Notes: generated by a model not told the origin, from the letters alone. 64,000 bases of DNA from Spirochaetales bacterium (GCA_018399255.1 JAGYPA010000005.1:45869-109868), one strand, 5' to 3'. Counted from the first letter of the stretch, positions 35,858 through 45,340 are shown. Numbers and translations are program-made.

Positions 35858-37262
35858 AATAGGTGTCTATCTCCTCCTCGGTAAGTCTGGTCAGCTCCTC
35901 AGGCGGCAGAATGCTCAGGCAGTGCCAGCCGATCTCGAGGGTCTGCTCGATCGTCCGGTCTTCGTCCCGCCGCTGGTTGATGAATTTCTGCTCGAACTCC
36001 TGCCCGAACTCCATGTACTGCTTGTCAAACGAGGTAAGCTCCTCCTCGCCGATAACCGATGCCAGGCTGCGGACATCCTGCACATAGCTGTATGAGGCAA
36101 AGAGCTGGCTGGCCAGGTGCGGATGGTCGCCCCGGGTCATGCCCTCCCCGATACCGTCTTTCATAAGTCGTGACAGGGACGGCAGACCGGCAACCGGCGG
36201 GTATATGCCGCGGCTGTGGAGGTCCCGGTCGAAAACGATTTGTCCCTCGGTTATGTATCCGGTAAGGTCAGGAATAGGGTGGGAGATATCATCATTGGGC
36301 ATCGTCAGAATGGGAAGCTGGGTGATGGAGCCGCTTTTCCCCCGGATCATGCCGGAGCGTTCGTAGAGTTCGGCAAGATCGGAGTAGAGGTAGCCGGGGT
36401 AGCCTTTGCGGGACGGAATTTCGCCGCGCAGGGTCGATATTTCCCGAAGGGATTCACAGTAGTTTGCCATATCCGTCATGATAAAGAGCACATGCTTGCC
36501 GCACGTGTAGGCGAGATGCTCTGCCAGGGTGAGCGCTGTGCGGGGGGTCAGGGTCCGTTCGATCGAGGGGTCGTCGGCCAGAGAGAGAAACAGGGCGACG
36601 TTTTCAAGTACGCCGGATTCTTCAAACGAATCGATAAAATAGCGGGCGACATCGTGCTTAACCCCCATTGCAGCAAAGACTACCGCAAAATCGGAAGCCT
36701 CGCCCCGGATTTTCGCCTGTCTGGCTATCTGTGCGGCCAGCTGGTTGTGGGGAAGTCCGTTGCCGGAAAATATCGGCAGCTTCTGGCCCCGGATCAGGGT
36801 ATTGATGCCGTCGATTGCGGAAATACCCGTCTGGATAAAGTCGCGGGGATAGATCCGCTCGGTCGGATTGATGGGCAGCCCGTTGACATCCATTTCTGCG
36901 GAACCCAGAGGGACGGGGCCGCCGTCGATGGGCTTTCCCAGACCATTGAACACCCTTCCAAGCATTCTTTCGGTTACGTCTATCGTCAGCGGTTCTCCCC
37001 GGAAGCGTATCCGGGTTCCCGGAAGGGTCAGCCCGCTGGTCCCCTCAAAAATCTGCACAGCTACAGCGTCAACAGAGGTATCAAGCACGATACCCATCCG
37101 TACCCGGCCGCCGGCATCGACGCATTCTACAAGATCCCGGTAGCCGACCGGGTGGGTGTTTCGCACCATGATGATGGGGCCGTCGATGTTGTCGATACCG
37201 ATATACTCCCGCCCCGACAGCAGCGCCTTCTGCTGATTGTAGAGTTTATTCAGGCCTGACAT
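35847..37262 (-). CDS. atpB: V-type ATPase subunit B
   Basis: Non-catalytic nucleotide-binding-fold subunit of the V1 head, 471 residues. It has the degenerate P-loop region [15 protein letters not shown] typical of B subunits, followed by V-V-F-A-A-M-G-V and [25 protein letters not shown] directly before the ATG supports the start. It overlaps the 3' end of the subunit A gene by 17 bp and the start of D by 11 bp, indicating tight coupling. Confidence 0.96.
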   Translation of the reverse strand: MSGLNKLYNQQKALLSGREYIGIDNIDGPIIMVRNTHPVGYRDLVECVDAGGRVRMGIVLDTSVDAVAVQIFEGTSGLTLPGTRIRFRGEPLTIDVTERMLGRVFNGLGKPIDGGPVPLGSAEMDVNGLPINPTERIYPRDFIQTGISAIDGINTLIRGQKLPIFSGNGLPHNQLAAQIARQAKIRGEASDFAVVFAAMGVKHDVARYFIDSFEESGVLENVALFLSLADDPSIERTLTPRTALTLAEHLAYTCGKHVLFIMTDMANYCESLREISTLRGEIPSRKGYPGYLYSDLAELYERSGMIRGKSGSITQLPILTMPNDDISHPIPDLTGYITEGQIVFDRDLHSRGIYPPVAGLPSLSRLMKDGIGEGMTRGDHPHLASQLFASYSYVQDVRSLASVIGEEELTSFDKQYMEFGQEFEQKFINQRRDEDRTIEQTLEIGWHCLSILPPEELTRLTEEEIDTYYGR

Positions 37263-39071
37263 AGATTGCCTCCAGTTTGTCGATGGACCGCTCCAGTTTT
37301 ACCTCGAGCCGGTCGAAGGAGCGGGTATCGTCGTTGCTGATCGTGAACTTCATCTTGGTGACCTCCTGCAGGACCTTCATGCGCCGGAGGTTTATCAGGG
37401 TGACGCCCCGCTTGATGGCAGCGGCCCCGCGCCTTGCATAGAGGAGGATAATCCCCATCATCCGCAGCTGTTTTTCCACCGTTGAGTACTGGTCTATCTT
37501 GTCAAAGGCGTTCTGCTGGAGAAAGGCATTCTTGAAGAGGGTGCAGACTTCGATGATAAATCGCTGACTGTCCGGGAGGGCATCGGGGCCGACCAGCTTG
37601 ATGACCTGCTGGAGCTTGACTTCGCGCTGAAGGATGCTCATGATCTCCTTCCGGTTCTCGATCCAGCTGTCACCGGTCCGTTCGTTCCACCAGGCTTCGA
37701 CATCCTCAAGATATTCCGAATAACTGTCCAGCCAGATGGCGGTCGGGTAGGCGGGCATTGGCCAGTCAGCTGGTCCAGTCCCCAGAAACAGCGGACAAAC
37801 CGTTTGGTGTGCTGGGTTACCGGTTCCGAAAAATCGCCTCCGGGTGGAGAGACGGCACCGATGATCGACATTGAGCCCTCGCTGCCTGCCAATGTCTGCA
37901 TATATCCGGCCCGTTCGTAGAATTCCGCTACCCGGGTGGGCAGGTAGGCAGGAAATCCCTCCTCTGCGGGCATCTCCTCCATTCTTCCGGAGAGTTCCCG
38001 CAGGGCTTCGGCCCAGCGGGAGGTGGAGTCGGCCATAACGGCGACGTGGTAGCCCTGGTCCCGATAGTATTCGGCCAGGGTCGCCCCGGTGTAGATGCTG
38101 GCTTCCCGGGCTGAAACCGGCATGTTTGAGGTGTTTGCGATCAGCACCGTCCGTTCCATCAGGCTGGTGCCCGTCCGCGGGTCGATAAGCCGGGGAAATT
38201 CGGTCAGCACGTCGGTCATCTCGTTTCCGCGTTCGCCGCAGCCGATATAGACGATGATATCCGCATCGCACCATTTGGCAATGGCATGCTGGGTCATGGT
38301 TTTACCGGTGCCGAATCCGCCGGGAATGGCTACAGTGCCTCCTTTTGCGAGAGGGAACAGGGTGTCGATTACGCGTTGTCCGGTTATCAGGGGTATGCCG
38401 GGAGAGAGACGCTGCGCCACGGGGCGGGGAGTCCTGATCGGCCAGCGCTGGGCCATGGCCGCAGTGATGCTCTGACCCTCGGTACCTGCATCAAGCGGCT
38501 GAATTGAGGCCAGGATTTCGTCAACCGTATAGGTTCCTGCCGGGGCAATTTCGGTAATTACTCCATGAGTCCAGGCGATGGTTCCCGATCCGGCCCCTCC
38601 GGGGGGAATGAGGATCCGATGCTCGATACGCTCGGTCTCCTGGACGGTCCCAAGGATGCTTCCCGGCGTAACTTTTTCCCCAACCGCGAGATGAGGGGTG
38701 GGGGTGAATTCCCACTTTTTGTCACGGTTGAGCGATGGAGCCTGGATGCCGCGCTGGATAAAGGTGCCCGATATGGCTGCGAGATCTTCCAGCGGGCGCT
38801 GGATTCCGTCATAGATGGTTCCGATGAGTCCCGGACCCAGTTCCACCGACAGGGGCATCCCTGCCCCGTAAATATTGTTTCCCGGGGCTACTCCGGTGGT
38901 ATCTTCGTATACCTGAATGATGGCTTTTCCGGTTGAGAGTTTTACTATTTCGCCGATAAGGCGGGCATCCGAGACACGGACAAGCTCCAGCATCATGGCG
39001 TCCGTGATTCCTTCTGCTTCGATTACAGGCCCGTTCACTCGTCGAACACGGCCGATCAGGCGCTCTTTCAT
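37246..39071 (-). CDS. atpA: V-type ATPase catalytic subunit A (frame disrupted near 37750-37772)
   Basis: Catalytic subunit of the V1 motor. The first part (39071 to about 37773) carries the P-loop G-G-F-G-T-G-K257-T and E-R-G-N-E-M, and reads normally up to F-V-R-C-F-W-G-L-D. The frame then breaks. A third frame briefly gives L-A-N-A-R (37765-37751), and the C-terminus continues in another frame from [11 protein letters not shown] to a normal end at 37246. This matches the family order L-D-x-x-L-A-N-A-R-H-Y-P if one base is extra at about 37766-37772 and two are missing at about 37749/37750. Repaired, the protein would be about 608 residues. Everything else is intact and the neighbours overlap normally, so a sequence error is likely; real inactivation would disable the enzyme. 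The stop of subunit E overlaps its start by ATGA. Confidence 0.9.
37747..37773 (-). other. Double indel site in the subunit A gene
   Basis: On the minus strand the three reading frames are used in succession within 27 bases: L-D in the first, L-A-N-A-R in the second, Y-P-T-A-I in the third. That equals +1 followed by -2. No heptameric slippery sequence is present, so programmed frameshifting is unlikely. Confidence 0.8.
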
Positions 39072-39889
39072 TCGGCACTATCTCCTTCGGAGAAATCTTT
39101 TTTTGCTGTCTGGCTGTTCTTACCTTCGCCGGCGGAAAGCAGCTTTCTGTAGATCAGGCGGCGTATTTCAGACTGATAGCGGAGCAGGCGGATCCGGATC
39201 TGGTTGCTGAACGCCACAGTGCCGTCGAGAGAGGTCAGGAGAACCCCCTGGCCGGGTCGGGGCTGCCCTTCAGCCGGAACCAGCTTGATGGAGCGGCCGG
39301 AGAGCTGCCGTACCCGGTTTTCCGCTGCCTGCAGAAGGTCTTCGGTTATCAGGGGGATTTCCCGGACTGATGACGAAACGGCTGCCTGATCTGTCTGTAT
39401 GCCCAGAGCCGCCTCAGTAATCAGGTTTTCCAGGACCTGCCGGTATTCTTTCGTTTTTACCATGGTCTCTGCCGACCGGAGGGCTTCATTGAGGACTTCT
39501 TCGGCAGCCTGCTCCGAGAGCTGGAGCCTTCGCTTCTTCTCCTCTATTTTAAGGCGGGACTCGCCCGTTCTGATAATCTCTTCGTGCTTCTCTGCGGCTT
39601 CCTTTTCAGCCTCTGCCTGCAGCCGCTTAGCGGTTATGGACCAGGATTTTTCCCGCTGGGCGGCGCTTTTTTCAGCCTGGGCTGTTATTCTGGCCGCTTC
39701 ATCCCGGGCCTCCTGCAGTATGCCTTGAATGATGGATTCTCCCCCCTGCTGCTGCTTGAGAACCTCGGCTGCGGCTTCTGCAGCAGCGGGATCATCAGGC
39801 CGGGAAGGTTGGGAAGGCCGGGAGTTATGGGAAGGCCGGGAGTTTCGGGAGGGCTGAGGTTTTAGAAAGTTGCGAAGCTTTTGCATCAT
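39068..39889 (-). CDS. atpE: V-type ATPase subunit E (peripheral stalk)
   Basis: Peripheral-stalk subunit of 273 residues. A long charged helical region (about 55-165: [14 protein letters not shown] and similar) precedes a globular C-terminal domain ending in [14 protein letters not shown]. It is longer than typical E subunits (about 200 residues) because of an N-terminal Ser/Arg/Pro-rich tail with a repeated N-S-R-P-S-H unit (18-bp repeats, about 39799-39857). An ATGA overlap couples it to subunit A. The first helix should pair with the small G/H subunit encoded at the start of the operon. Confidence 0.88.
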   Translation of the reverse strand: MMQKLRNFLKPQPSRNSRPSHNSRPSQPSRPDDPAAAEAAAEVLKQQQGGESIIQGILQEARDEAARITAQAEKSAAQREKSWSITAKRLQAEAEKEAAEKHEEIIRTGESRLKIEEKKRRLQLSEQAAEEVLNEALRSAETMVKTKEYRQVLENLITEAALGIQTDQAAVSSSVREIPLITEDLLQAAENRVRQLSGRSIKLVPAEGQPRPGQGVLLTSLDGTVAFSNQIRIRLLRYQSEIRRLIYRKLLSAGEGKNSQTAKKDFSEGDSAE

Positions 39890-39989
39890 GAGCTGTACCG
39901 TCCTTGGATTCTGGAACCCGGGTTTTTCCAGGTAATCTGGCTTCTTGTCAGCCGGGTAACTCCTGTTTTTCGGCCAGGCGGGATTCCGT

Positions 39990-40295
39990 CTATATCTGGA
40001 TTCCCACTGCCTGGTTTACCATTTCTCGCAGCCCGGGCTTGTTCGGATCCTTCCCGTGTCTGTCGGGAATCTCGACTATCAGCGGAAATTCCACCGTAAA
40101 GAGATAGCGGTTGACCCGCTGGCGAATAGTGTCCGCTGTTTTTTCGGTGATGATGATGATCCCGATATCCGGATTGCTAATGGCGGCATCGAAGGCGGCT
40201 GCCGCTTCATCCGCGGTTGCTGCTGCCTGACCTTTGACCCCCACCATACCGAACCCGAGAACCGTATCTTCATCTCCGATTACGTAATAGTGCAA
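39990..40295 (-). CDS. atpF: V-type ATPase subunit F
   Basis: Small central-stalk subunit F, 101 residues, with the usual N-terminal Y-V-I-G-D-E-D-T-V-L-G-F-G-M-V-G, the strand I-G-I-I-I-I-T-E-K-T-A and F-P-L-I-V-E-I-P-D. Length and motifs are normal. It lies between the K and E genes; the 100-bp gap to E is the largest inside the ATPase operon and shows no clear signal. Confidence 0.95.
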   Translation of the reverse strand: MHYYVIGDEDTVLGFGMVGVKGQAAATADEAAAAFDAAISNPDIGIIIITEKTADTIRQRVNRYLFTVEFPLIVEIPDRHGKDPNKPGLREMVNQAVGIQI

Positions 40296-40307
40296 AATTC
40301 CCGTCCT

Positions 40308-40682
40308 TTAGAATTTTCCGAGGATCATCAAAGCCGAGATAAATCCGAAAATAACGATTCCTTCGGCCATAGCGACAAAGATCAGGGCCTGGCTGCCGAC
40401 CTCCGGCCGTTCGCTCATAGCTCCCATGGCAGCCGAGCCGACCTTTGAAATAGCCATGCCCGCCCCGATAGCCCCGAAGCCGAAAGCCAGAGCGGCGGCC
40501 ATCAGCCCCCATTTCTGCCGTTCAGCGTCATGTTCGGATATTGCCGCAATTGCGGTATCGGGATTTACCGTCTCGGCATATGCCGGAACCGTGATGAAGA
40601 GGCTGAAGAGAGTCATCAGCAGGGCAATAATAATCATGCTCATGCTGACCCGATGTTTGAATACTTTCTGCTGTGCATTCAT
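40308..40682 (-). CDS. atpK: V-type ATPase rotor subunit K
   Basis: Proteolipid of the membrane rotor ring, about 124 residues. A C-terminal hairpin of two helices contains the ion-binding glutamate in V-A-M-A-E-G-I-V-I-F-G-F. Before it lies a basic N-terminus and a hydrophobic stretch ending in T-V-P-A-Y-A, which looks like a cleavable signal peptide (A-Y-A then E-T). The start at 40682 is favoured because GGAGGA is 9 bp upstream; two earlier in-frame ATGs (40700, 40721) lack sites. A single hairpin rather than a double one implies a ring with one ion site per hairpin. Confidence 0.92.
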   Translation of the reverse strand: MNAQQKVFKHRVSMSMIIIALLMTLFSLFITVPAYAETVNPDTAIAAISEHDAERQKWGLMAAALAFGFGAIGAGMAISKVGSAAMGAMSERPEVGSQALIFVAMAEGIVIFGFISALMILGKF

Positions 40683-40762
40683 GGTTACAAAATCCTCCAT
40701 AGTGTTGAGAGGCAATTTCAAAATACTGCGTATTTCAGGAAATTTCCTCTTGATAGACCAGT

Positions 40763-42925
40763 TTATGTATTTCGCCGGAGGGAGATCGGATGATAGACCC
40801 GACCCGATCCGCAGAAATATTTCGAGAAAAATTCGTAGTAGTGAAGACGCAGAGCCTGGATTCCGGCAGAGAGTCCCTCCAGGATGATAACGACCGCGTT
40901 GCCGAGAATCAGTACCGCAGTCGACCCGATCGTTGAGGATATCGAGCCGGCAATCTGGAAGAAGGCGATCATCAAGCTGACATGGGCTATTCCCAGCCCG
41001 GCGATTCGCATGAACGAAAGGGTATTCGAGAGATAGCTGGTAAAGAGTTCCAGAAGTTCCACGATCCAGTCCATGAGGAAGTTCGGAATAAGGGAGAGCC
41101 TGAAGGATGAAGGAGCAAACCCGGAGCTTCGAGCGGACTCCCGCTGCTTGATGATGAATTCAGTCGGAGCCTTTGCCGCGAATAAGAGCAGGGGTATGCC
41201 GATAGTTCCCAGCAGGATTCCGGCAGGAGGCAGAACCGCATAGCCAGATTGGACAAAGCGGAATCCGGCATAGACTCCGCCGGCATAAAACCAGCCGGCC
41301 AGCAGGCCGCCGTGGTCGAATATCAGGTGAAACCAGTCTCCGGCACGGAAGCGGCTGATGCAGTTGAGCAGTATGCCGATGCCGATGATGCCGATACCGA
41401 ACTTGATGGTGACCCCGAGGATATCGTAAATGCTGGTGATGAACGGGGCGGCTCCGGAACCGCCGCCATGTCCTGCGACGATGCCGTGGTAGTCGAACCA
41501 GAGCGGCGGCAGCCAGGGATTGCCGAAATATGAGCCGAAGAGAATTCCCATGATAACCGCTGCTCCTCCGCACCAGGTAATCAGTTCGCCCAGCTTTGCT
41601 GTCGTATCGACGGTGGGAAATTTTCCTGATTTCCGGGCCGATCGCTTGCGTATCAGATGGATGATGATGCCGGCCAGCATAAGAACCGCTCCGTGTCCGG
41701 CATCGCCGAACATAAGCCCGAACATCAGCAGATAGGTGGCGGTTACCAGCACCGTGGGGTCGATTGATCCGTAGCGGGGGATGGAGTAGTTCTCCACCAG
41801 CCACTGGAAGGGGAGCAGGGCGCGGTTATGTTCGAGGAGCACCGGTACCTGTTCCTTGCTTATACTGGTATCCTGTTCGGGTGCTGTCCATTCGAGAAAG
41901 CAGCGCCCTTCGGATGCCTTCTCGATTATTTCTGCAGTTTCCCGGCTGCGGTGCGAAGGTATCCATCCGGAAAAAACAACCGTCTCCCGGGTTTTGCCGT
42001 AGTTGTTCTGCATCGTGCTGAAAAGTTCGTTCATCCGCAGGTTTTGCCAGGTCTCTTCCAGCCAGCTGCGACGTTCTTCAACCTGCTTTCCGGCTGAGGA
42101 GGCCAGATCTTTCTGTCTCTTTTCAGCCTCTTTGATTTTCTGGTCCAGTTCTTCCAGGGCTTTGGTGCGCATACCCCGGAATTCGGGCGGGATATCGATT
42201 GTTTTCCATCCAACCCGGTCGAGAAGCTGTCCGATTCGTTCGGCATCCCGGTTGAGAAAGATGAGCAGAACCGGGTATTCGGCAGAATCAGCGGATCTGT
42301 GAGAGCCGGGGGAATTTCCGGGCGAAGATACGTCCTCTCTTTCCGTGTCGCTTCCGCCGCGATGAACATAGGCCGGGAATGTTTTTAATCCGTTTACCAG
42401 GGAATTATAGCGTGATCTGCCGATCGTACCGGCCTGGATATCCAGATAGGAACCCGGCGGGGCTGTTTCGGTTATCTCGGCGAACCGGGATATCTGACGG
42501 CGAAGTTCCTGCAGACGATGAATTTCCTGCTGAGCACTCTGCTGATTCTCTCGTATTTGCTGTATTCCGGCGGCCAGTTTGTCAAGTTCCCTGCCGGCGT
42601 CCTGAAGGTTTACCCGCTTGAGCGATCCGGCATCCAGGGTTGAGCTCTGGGGAAGCGGAAGGCGGGCATTCTGCAGGAACATTTCTATTCTGCGTCGAAT
42701 ATCTTCCATATCGGCAATATCGGTCGGTTCCGGAGCACCGGATGTCCGGGATTCCGTACCGGCGGGTGTTCCCGGTCCGGGTTGAAGCCCGAGTTCGCGA
42801 TCCGTCCGCTGAATATCAATAAAATCCATGATTCCCGCGTTAAGCAGGCGCCGGGTCAGTTCATCAGCATCAGCCTGCAGAACCACGGCGGTAAGTCGTT
42901 TCATGCGTTGAGGAAATATGGTCAT
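40763..42925 (-). CDS. atpI: V-type ATPase subunit I (membrane stator, a-subunit)
   Basis: Large stator subunit of 720 residues. The N-terminal half is soluble with coiled coils (about 105-155 and 250-300). The C-terminal half contains about seven to eight membrane helices, beginning after P-R-Y-G-S-I-D-P-T-V-L-V-T-A-T-Y and including F-G-L-M-F-G-D-A-G-H-G and L-S-N-T-L-S-F-M-R-I-A-G-L-G, where the conserved arginine required for ion movement lies. It overlaps the subunit C stop by ATGA. Length is within the family range (about 600-700). Confidence 0.93.
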   Translation of the reverse strand: MTIFPQRMKRLTAVVLQADADELTRRLLNAGIMDFIDIQRTDRELGLQPGPGTPAGTESRTSGAPEPTDIADMEDIRRRIEMFLQNARLPLPQSSTLDAGSLKRVNLQDAGRELDKLAAGIQQIRENQQSAQQEIHRLQELRRQISRFAEITETAPPGSYLDIQAGTIGRSRYNSLVNGLKTFPAYVHRGGSDTEREDVSSPGNSPGSHRSADSAEYPVLLIFLNRDAERIGQLLDRVGWKTIDIPPEFRGMRTKALEELDQKIKEAEKRQKDLASSAGKQVEERRSWLEETWQNLRMNELFSTMQNNYGKTRETVVFSGWIPSHRSRETAEIIEKASEGRCFLEWTAPEQDTSISKEQVPVLLEHNRALLPFQWLVENYSIPRYGSIDPTVLVTATYLLMFGLMFGDAGHGAVLMLAGIIIHLIRKRSARKSGKFPTVDTTAKLGELITWCGGAAVIMGILFGSYFGNPWLPPLWFDYHGIVAGHGGGSGAAPFITSIYDILGVTIKFGIGIIGIGILLNCISRFRAGDWFHLIFDHGGLLAGWFYAGGVYAGFRFVQSGYAVLPPAGILLGTIGIPLLLFAAKAPTEFIIKQRESARSSGFAPSSFRLSLIPNFLMDWIVELLELFTSYLSNTLSFMRIAGLGIAHVSLMIAFFQIAGSISSTIGSTAVLILGNAVVIILEGLSAGIQALRLHYYEFFSKYFCGSGRVYHPISLRRNT

Positions 42926-44205
42926 TGTCTGGCTCTCCCTTCGGTTCCGCCACGTCCTTCGGCTGCATTCCTTTCTCTGGTTCCGGTAGAGCTTCCTGCC
43001 TCGATATCCATCAGTGTAAGCCCATAGTACTTGGCGTTGACCAGCGACTGGATTCTTGCAATTTCCCGTTCCTTCAGGATCAGGTAGGCTGCCAAGGTGC
43101 CGATAGTGAACGGGTCGCCGCGTTTTGCCCGGCGGGCGCTTTCGAGCAGGTGGTTCTGCAGGTGCCGGTCGATCTGCAGCAGGACTTCCAGATAGTTTCT
43201 CCGTTTTCCACCTCCAGCACCGCCTCCGCCCGGTCCGCCCGGTCCTTTGCCGGGAGATGCGGAGACTGTCTCGGCATCGAGGCTGATATAGCCTGAGCTG
43301 TTGACCATGGTGATGATTTCGGGTACGGCATCGGTGGCGGTTTCTCCGGTCTCGGAAGATCTGCGGGATCCGCGGCGGCTGAGGCTTTTGAGGACGGCCT
43401 CTGTGAATTTCTTGCTGGGAAAGTGGGATCCCCCGGGAATGATCACCTTCTGTACATAATCGGAGATTTCTGTTCCGGTCCAGTCTGCCGGGATGCGGGA
43501 AAAGAGTTCCGGGAAGCGAAGCACCCGCGTAAGATTGCGGGCATCAATATCCTCTCCGATAATTGCGGTCAGGATGGTACGGTCCCGGAGGCCGAGGGTT
43601 TCCGTTCCGCGAAGCAGCTGAATGCAGCTTCCCCGGTCCACGGCCAGTTCCGTATAAAACAATCTCTCTGTGCTGGCGGCTGTATCGATCTCTTCAAGAA
43701 GATGCGGGATATCAGCTGTCAGTCCGGACTGGGTGAGCAGGGTTTTTAACGTATCCCGACTTCTGGCGTTGATAATAGCCTGAGGGGTTATGCCGTTCCA
43801 GGTGATGTCATCGGGGATATAGGAGATGAAGTCGCTGATGGAGCGTTTCCTGATGCTCTGATCGAACCACAGGCGCAGCGAGGTTTTCAGGATGTGGAAA
43901 TCGAGCTCGGCGGCAAAGGCGGCAATCATGGGCTTCAGGGGATCCGGGCTGTGTCTGGTAAGATTTATAAAGACCCGGCGGTGGTGCCCGAACAGTTCCC
44001 GTTCCACCATTTTTATGTCTCCGGTAGCATTGTAGATTTCGGCCAGGCTGCTGTACGGACCTTCCCGCAGCAGGTGAAGTACTTCGGTTACCGATCCTGC
44101 CCGGTCAATTCCGGCAAATTGCTCTTCGGTGAGGAGTTTGCTGATAAGTCCGTGAATACGTGCATTGATGTATGAATAATCGATAGGCGATCCGGTCAGT
44201 CTCAT
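42922..44205 (-). CDS. atpC: V-type ATPase subunit C (AC39/d type)
   Basis: Central-stalk cap subunit (d/AC39 type), about 427 residues. It begins Y-S-Y-I-N-A-R-I-H-G-L, with repeated helical regions, and ends E-R-E-I-A-R-I-Q-S-L-V-N-A-K-Y-Y-G-L, both typical of the family. It is longer than usual (about 330-350) because of a Gly/Pro/Lys-rich insertion near residues 315-355 (bases about 43195-43255) and a Gly/Arg-rich tail. The ATG at 44205 is preferred over one at 44253 because AGGAAG precedes it and the longer start would overlap the upstream gene by 41 bp. Confidence 0.9.
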   Translation of the reverse strand: MRLTGSPIDYSYINARIHGLISKLLTEEQFAGIDRAGSVTEVLHLLREGPYSSLAEIYNATGDIKMVERELFGHHRRVFINLTRHSPDPLKPMIAAFAAELDFHILKTSLRLWFDQSIRKRSISDFISYIPDDITWNGITPQAIINARSRDTLKTLLTQSGLTADIPHLLEEIDTAASTERLFYTELAVDRGSCIQLLRGTETLGLRDRTILTAIIGEDIDARNLTRVLRFPELFSRIPADWTGTEISDYVQKVIIPGGSHFPSKKFTEAVLKSLSRRGSRRSSETGETATDAVPEIITMVNSSGYISLDAETVSASPGKGPGGPGGGGAGGGKRRNYLEVLLQIDRHLQNHLLESARRAKRGDPFTIGTLAAYLILKEREIARIQSLVNAKYYGLTLMDIEAGSSTGTRERNAAEGRGGTEGRARQ

Positions 44206-44212
44206 GATCTTC

Positions 44213-44584
44213 CTATCCCTGTAAGGTGGTTTTATCGAAATCGGGGTTGTCAAAGTCCGGCCTGGTCAGAATATCCCGTACGGCATCGACTGTTTCCTGA
44301 AATTGTTCGGAGGTTATGTTCAGTTCTGCCAGTACGGCGCTCCGTGTTTCCGGAAGAGGAGGAACGGTCATGACGCGGACTCTGTTTCTTGCAGCTTCAG
44401 TTTTTTCCATAATCAGGTCCCGGGATTTTTTTTTCAGGGCGTTTTTCTCCTGGTTTATCTGCTCGTCGGCTGCTTTCTGGATTTCAGCGGCCTGCTTTCG
44501 GGCTGTTTCGATGATGTTCCGGGCATCCTGTTCTGCGGTGAGAATTTTATCTATCAGTTCCTTCATGGTGTTTTGATTCTCCAT
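44213..44584 (-). CDS. V-type ATPase subunit G/H-like (peripheral stalk helix)
   Basis: First gene of the ATPase operon, about 123 residues from this start. It is a long charged helix (about 10-70: I-L-T-A-E-Q-D-A-R-N-I-I-E-T-A-R-K-Q-A-A-E-I) of the kind that pairs with subunit E in the peripheral stalk, followed by a C-terminal region rich in D, N and P. The start is uncertain: ATGs at 44674, 44584 and 44566 are in frame, and 44584 gives the family-like beginning without the basic, non-conserved leader. Its identity rests on position and composition, not on a strong motif. Confidence 0.75.
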   Translation of the reverse strand: MENQNTMKELIDKILTAEQDARNIIETARKQAAEIQKAADEQINQEKNALKKKSRDLIMEKTEAARNRVRVMTVPPLPETRSAVLAELNITSEQFQETVDAVRDILTRPDFDNPDFDKTTLQG

Positions 44585-44703
44585 AATCAGCCAGAGAGTT
44601 TTTTTTCTTCCCTTACTTCGCAGCTGCTTATGTTCATTCTTTCTCCTGAGGTATTGTACAATAAACTGCCGCACATGAGGAAGGGCTCAGGACTGATCTT
44701 ATG

Positions 44704-44781
44704 ATAATGCAGCTGTAAGCTGTGAATAATGCAGCTGTAAGCTGTACCGGAAATTGTACCGGAAGTTGTTCCGGAACTTGA
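44704..44781. repeat. Tandem repeats, 22-bp and 12-bp units
   Basis: ATAATGCAGCTGTAAGCTGT occurs at 44704-44723 and again at 44726-44745. It is followed by three 12-bp units (ACCGGAAATTGT, ACCGGAAGTTGT, TCCGGAACTTGA) to 44781. The block ends 9 bp before the -35 of the response-regulator promoter. Confidence 0.9.
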
Positions 44782-44789
44782 AAAAATCA

Positions 44790-44818
44790 TTGACGCACAT
44801 AATAGGACAGTTTATACT
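44790..44818 (+). promoter_or_regulatory. Strong sigma70-type promoter of the response regulator
   Basis: TTGACG (44790-44795), a 17-bp spacer, TATACT (44813-44818). It predicts a leader of about 87 nt before the GTG start. Confidence 0.65.
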
Positions 44819-44911
44819 CCTTGTAAGTTCATTTAGTAAAGTATTTTAAAAAGTTGTCCTGCCTGTTCTTCACAAACCATTGTTACATGCTGGACACTGT
44901 GGAGATGCTTC

Positions 44912-45340
44912 GTGAGTAGTGCTCGGGTTAATTCCTCCTTCCGAAAGACATTGCTTGTTGTTGACGACATGATCGAATCTTTGACGATTCTTGTTCAGGT
45001 TCTGGGAAAGCACTATCGGATCCGCGTGGCTACCAGCGGGAGGGCCGCGCTGCGTCAGATAGAACTGGAAACCCCTGATTTAGTCCTGCTGGATGTCGAG
45101 ATGCCGGATATGAGCGGATTTGATGTCTGTAAGATCATAAAAGACCATGAACAGACCAGAGAAATACCGGTTATTTTTCTGACGGGAGTTACAGACGACA
45201 GCAGCAGAGATAGAGGTTTGCGACTGGGAGCTGCGGACTTTCTCAACAAACCGGTTGATTTTGAAATCCTTAATTCGGTAATCAGCAAACACCTTGACAA
45301 CTGGTTTGGGATGGAAAGCAGGGATATTGCCGCTTTTTAA
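44912..45340 (+). CDS. Single-domain response regulator (CheY-like)
   Basis: Stand-alone receiver domain, 142 residues, with acidic pocket V-V-D-D, phospho-acceptor D61 in L-L-D-V-E-M-P-D-M, the switch threonine in L-T-G-V-T and the lysine in N-K-P-V-D-F. There is no output domain. The GTG start has GGAG about 8 bp upstream, and a good promoter lies 90 bp upstream. No kinase is adjacent; any of the hybrid kinases in the window could be its partner. The N-terminal extension of about 12 residues before the receiver is unremarkable. Confidence 0.92.
   Translation: MSSARVNSSFRKTLLVVDDMIESLTILVQVLGKHYRIRVATSGRAALRQIELETPDLVLLDVEMPDMSGFDVCKIIKDHEQTREIPVIFLTGVTDDSSRDRGLRLGAADFLNKPVDFEILNSVISKHLDNWFGMESRDIAAF

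Larger units (their letters stand above)
44585..44911. other. Intergenic region between the divergent V-ATPase operon and response regulator
   Basis: This 327-bp gap holds two tandem repeat blocks and the response-regulator promoter. Toward the ATPase operon I see no strong promoter; TACAAT at about 44656-44661 (minus) has no good -35. An in-frame extension of the first ATPase gene could run to 44674. Confidence 0.6.

Noticed and set aside
36216..37259. Plus-strand open frame, 347 codons
   Set aside because: It is antisense to the conserved V-ATPase subunit B gene.
37747..37773. Programmed ribosomal frameshift in the subunit A gene
   Set aside because: No slippery heptamer or downstream structure is seen, and two separate shifts would be needed. 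Sequence error or mutation explains it better.
44585..44674. N-terminal extension of the first V-ATPase gene to the ATG at 44674
   Set aside because: The extra 30 residues are basic and not family-like, and no ribosome-binding site precedes that ATG. It cannot be fully excluded.
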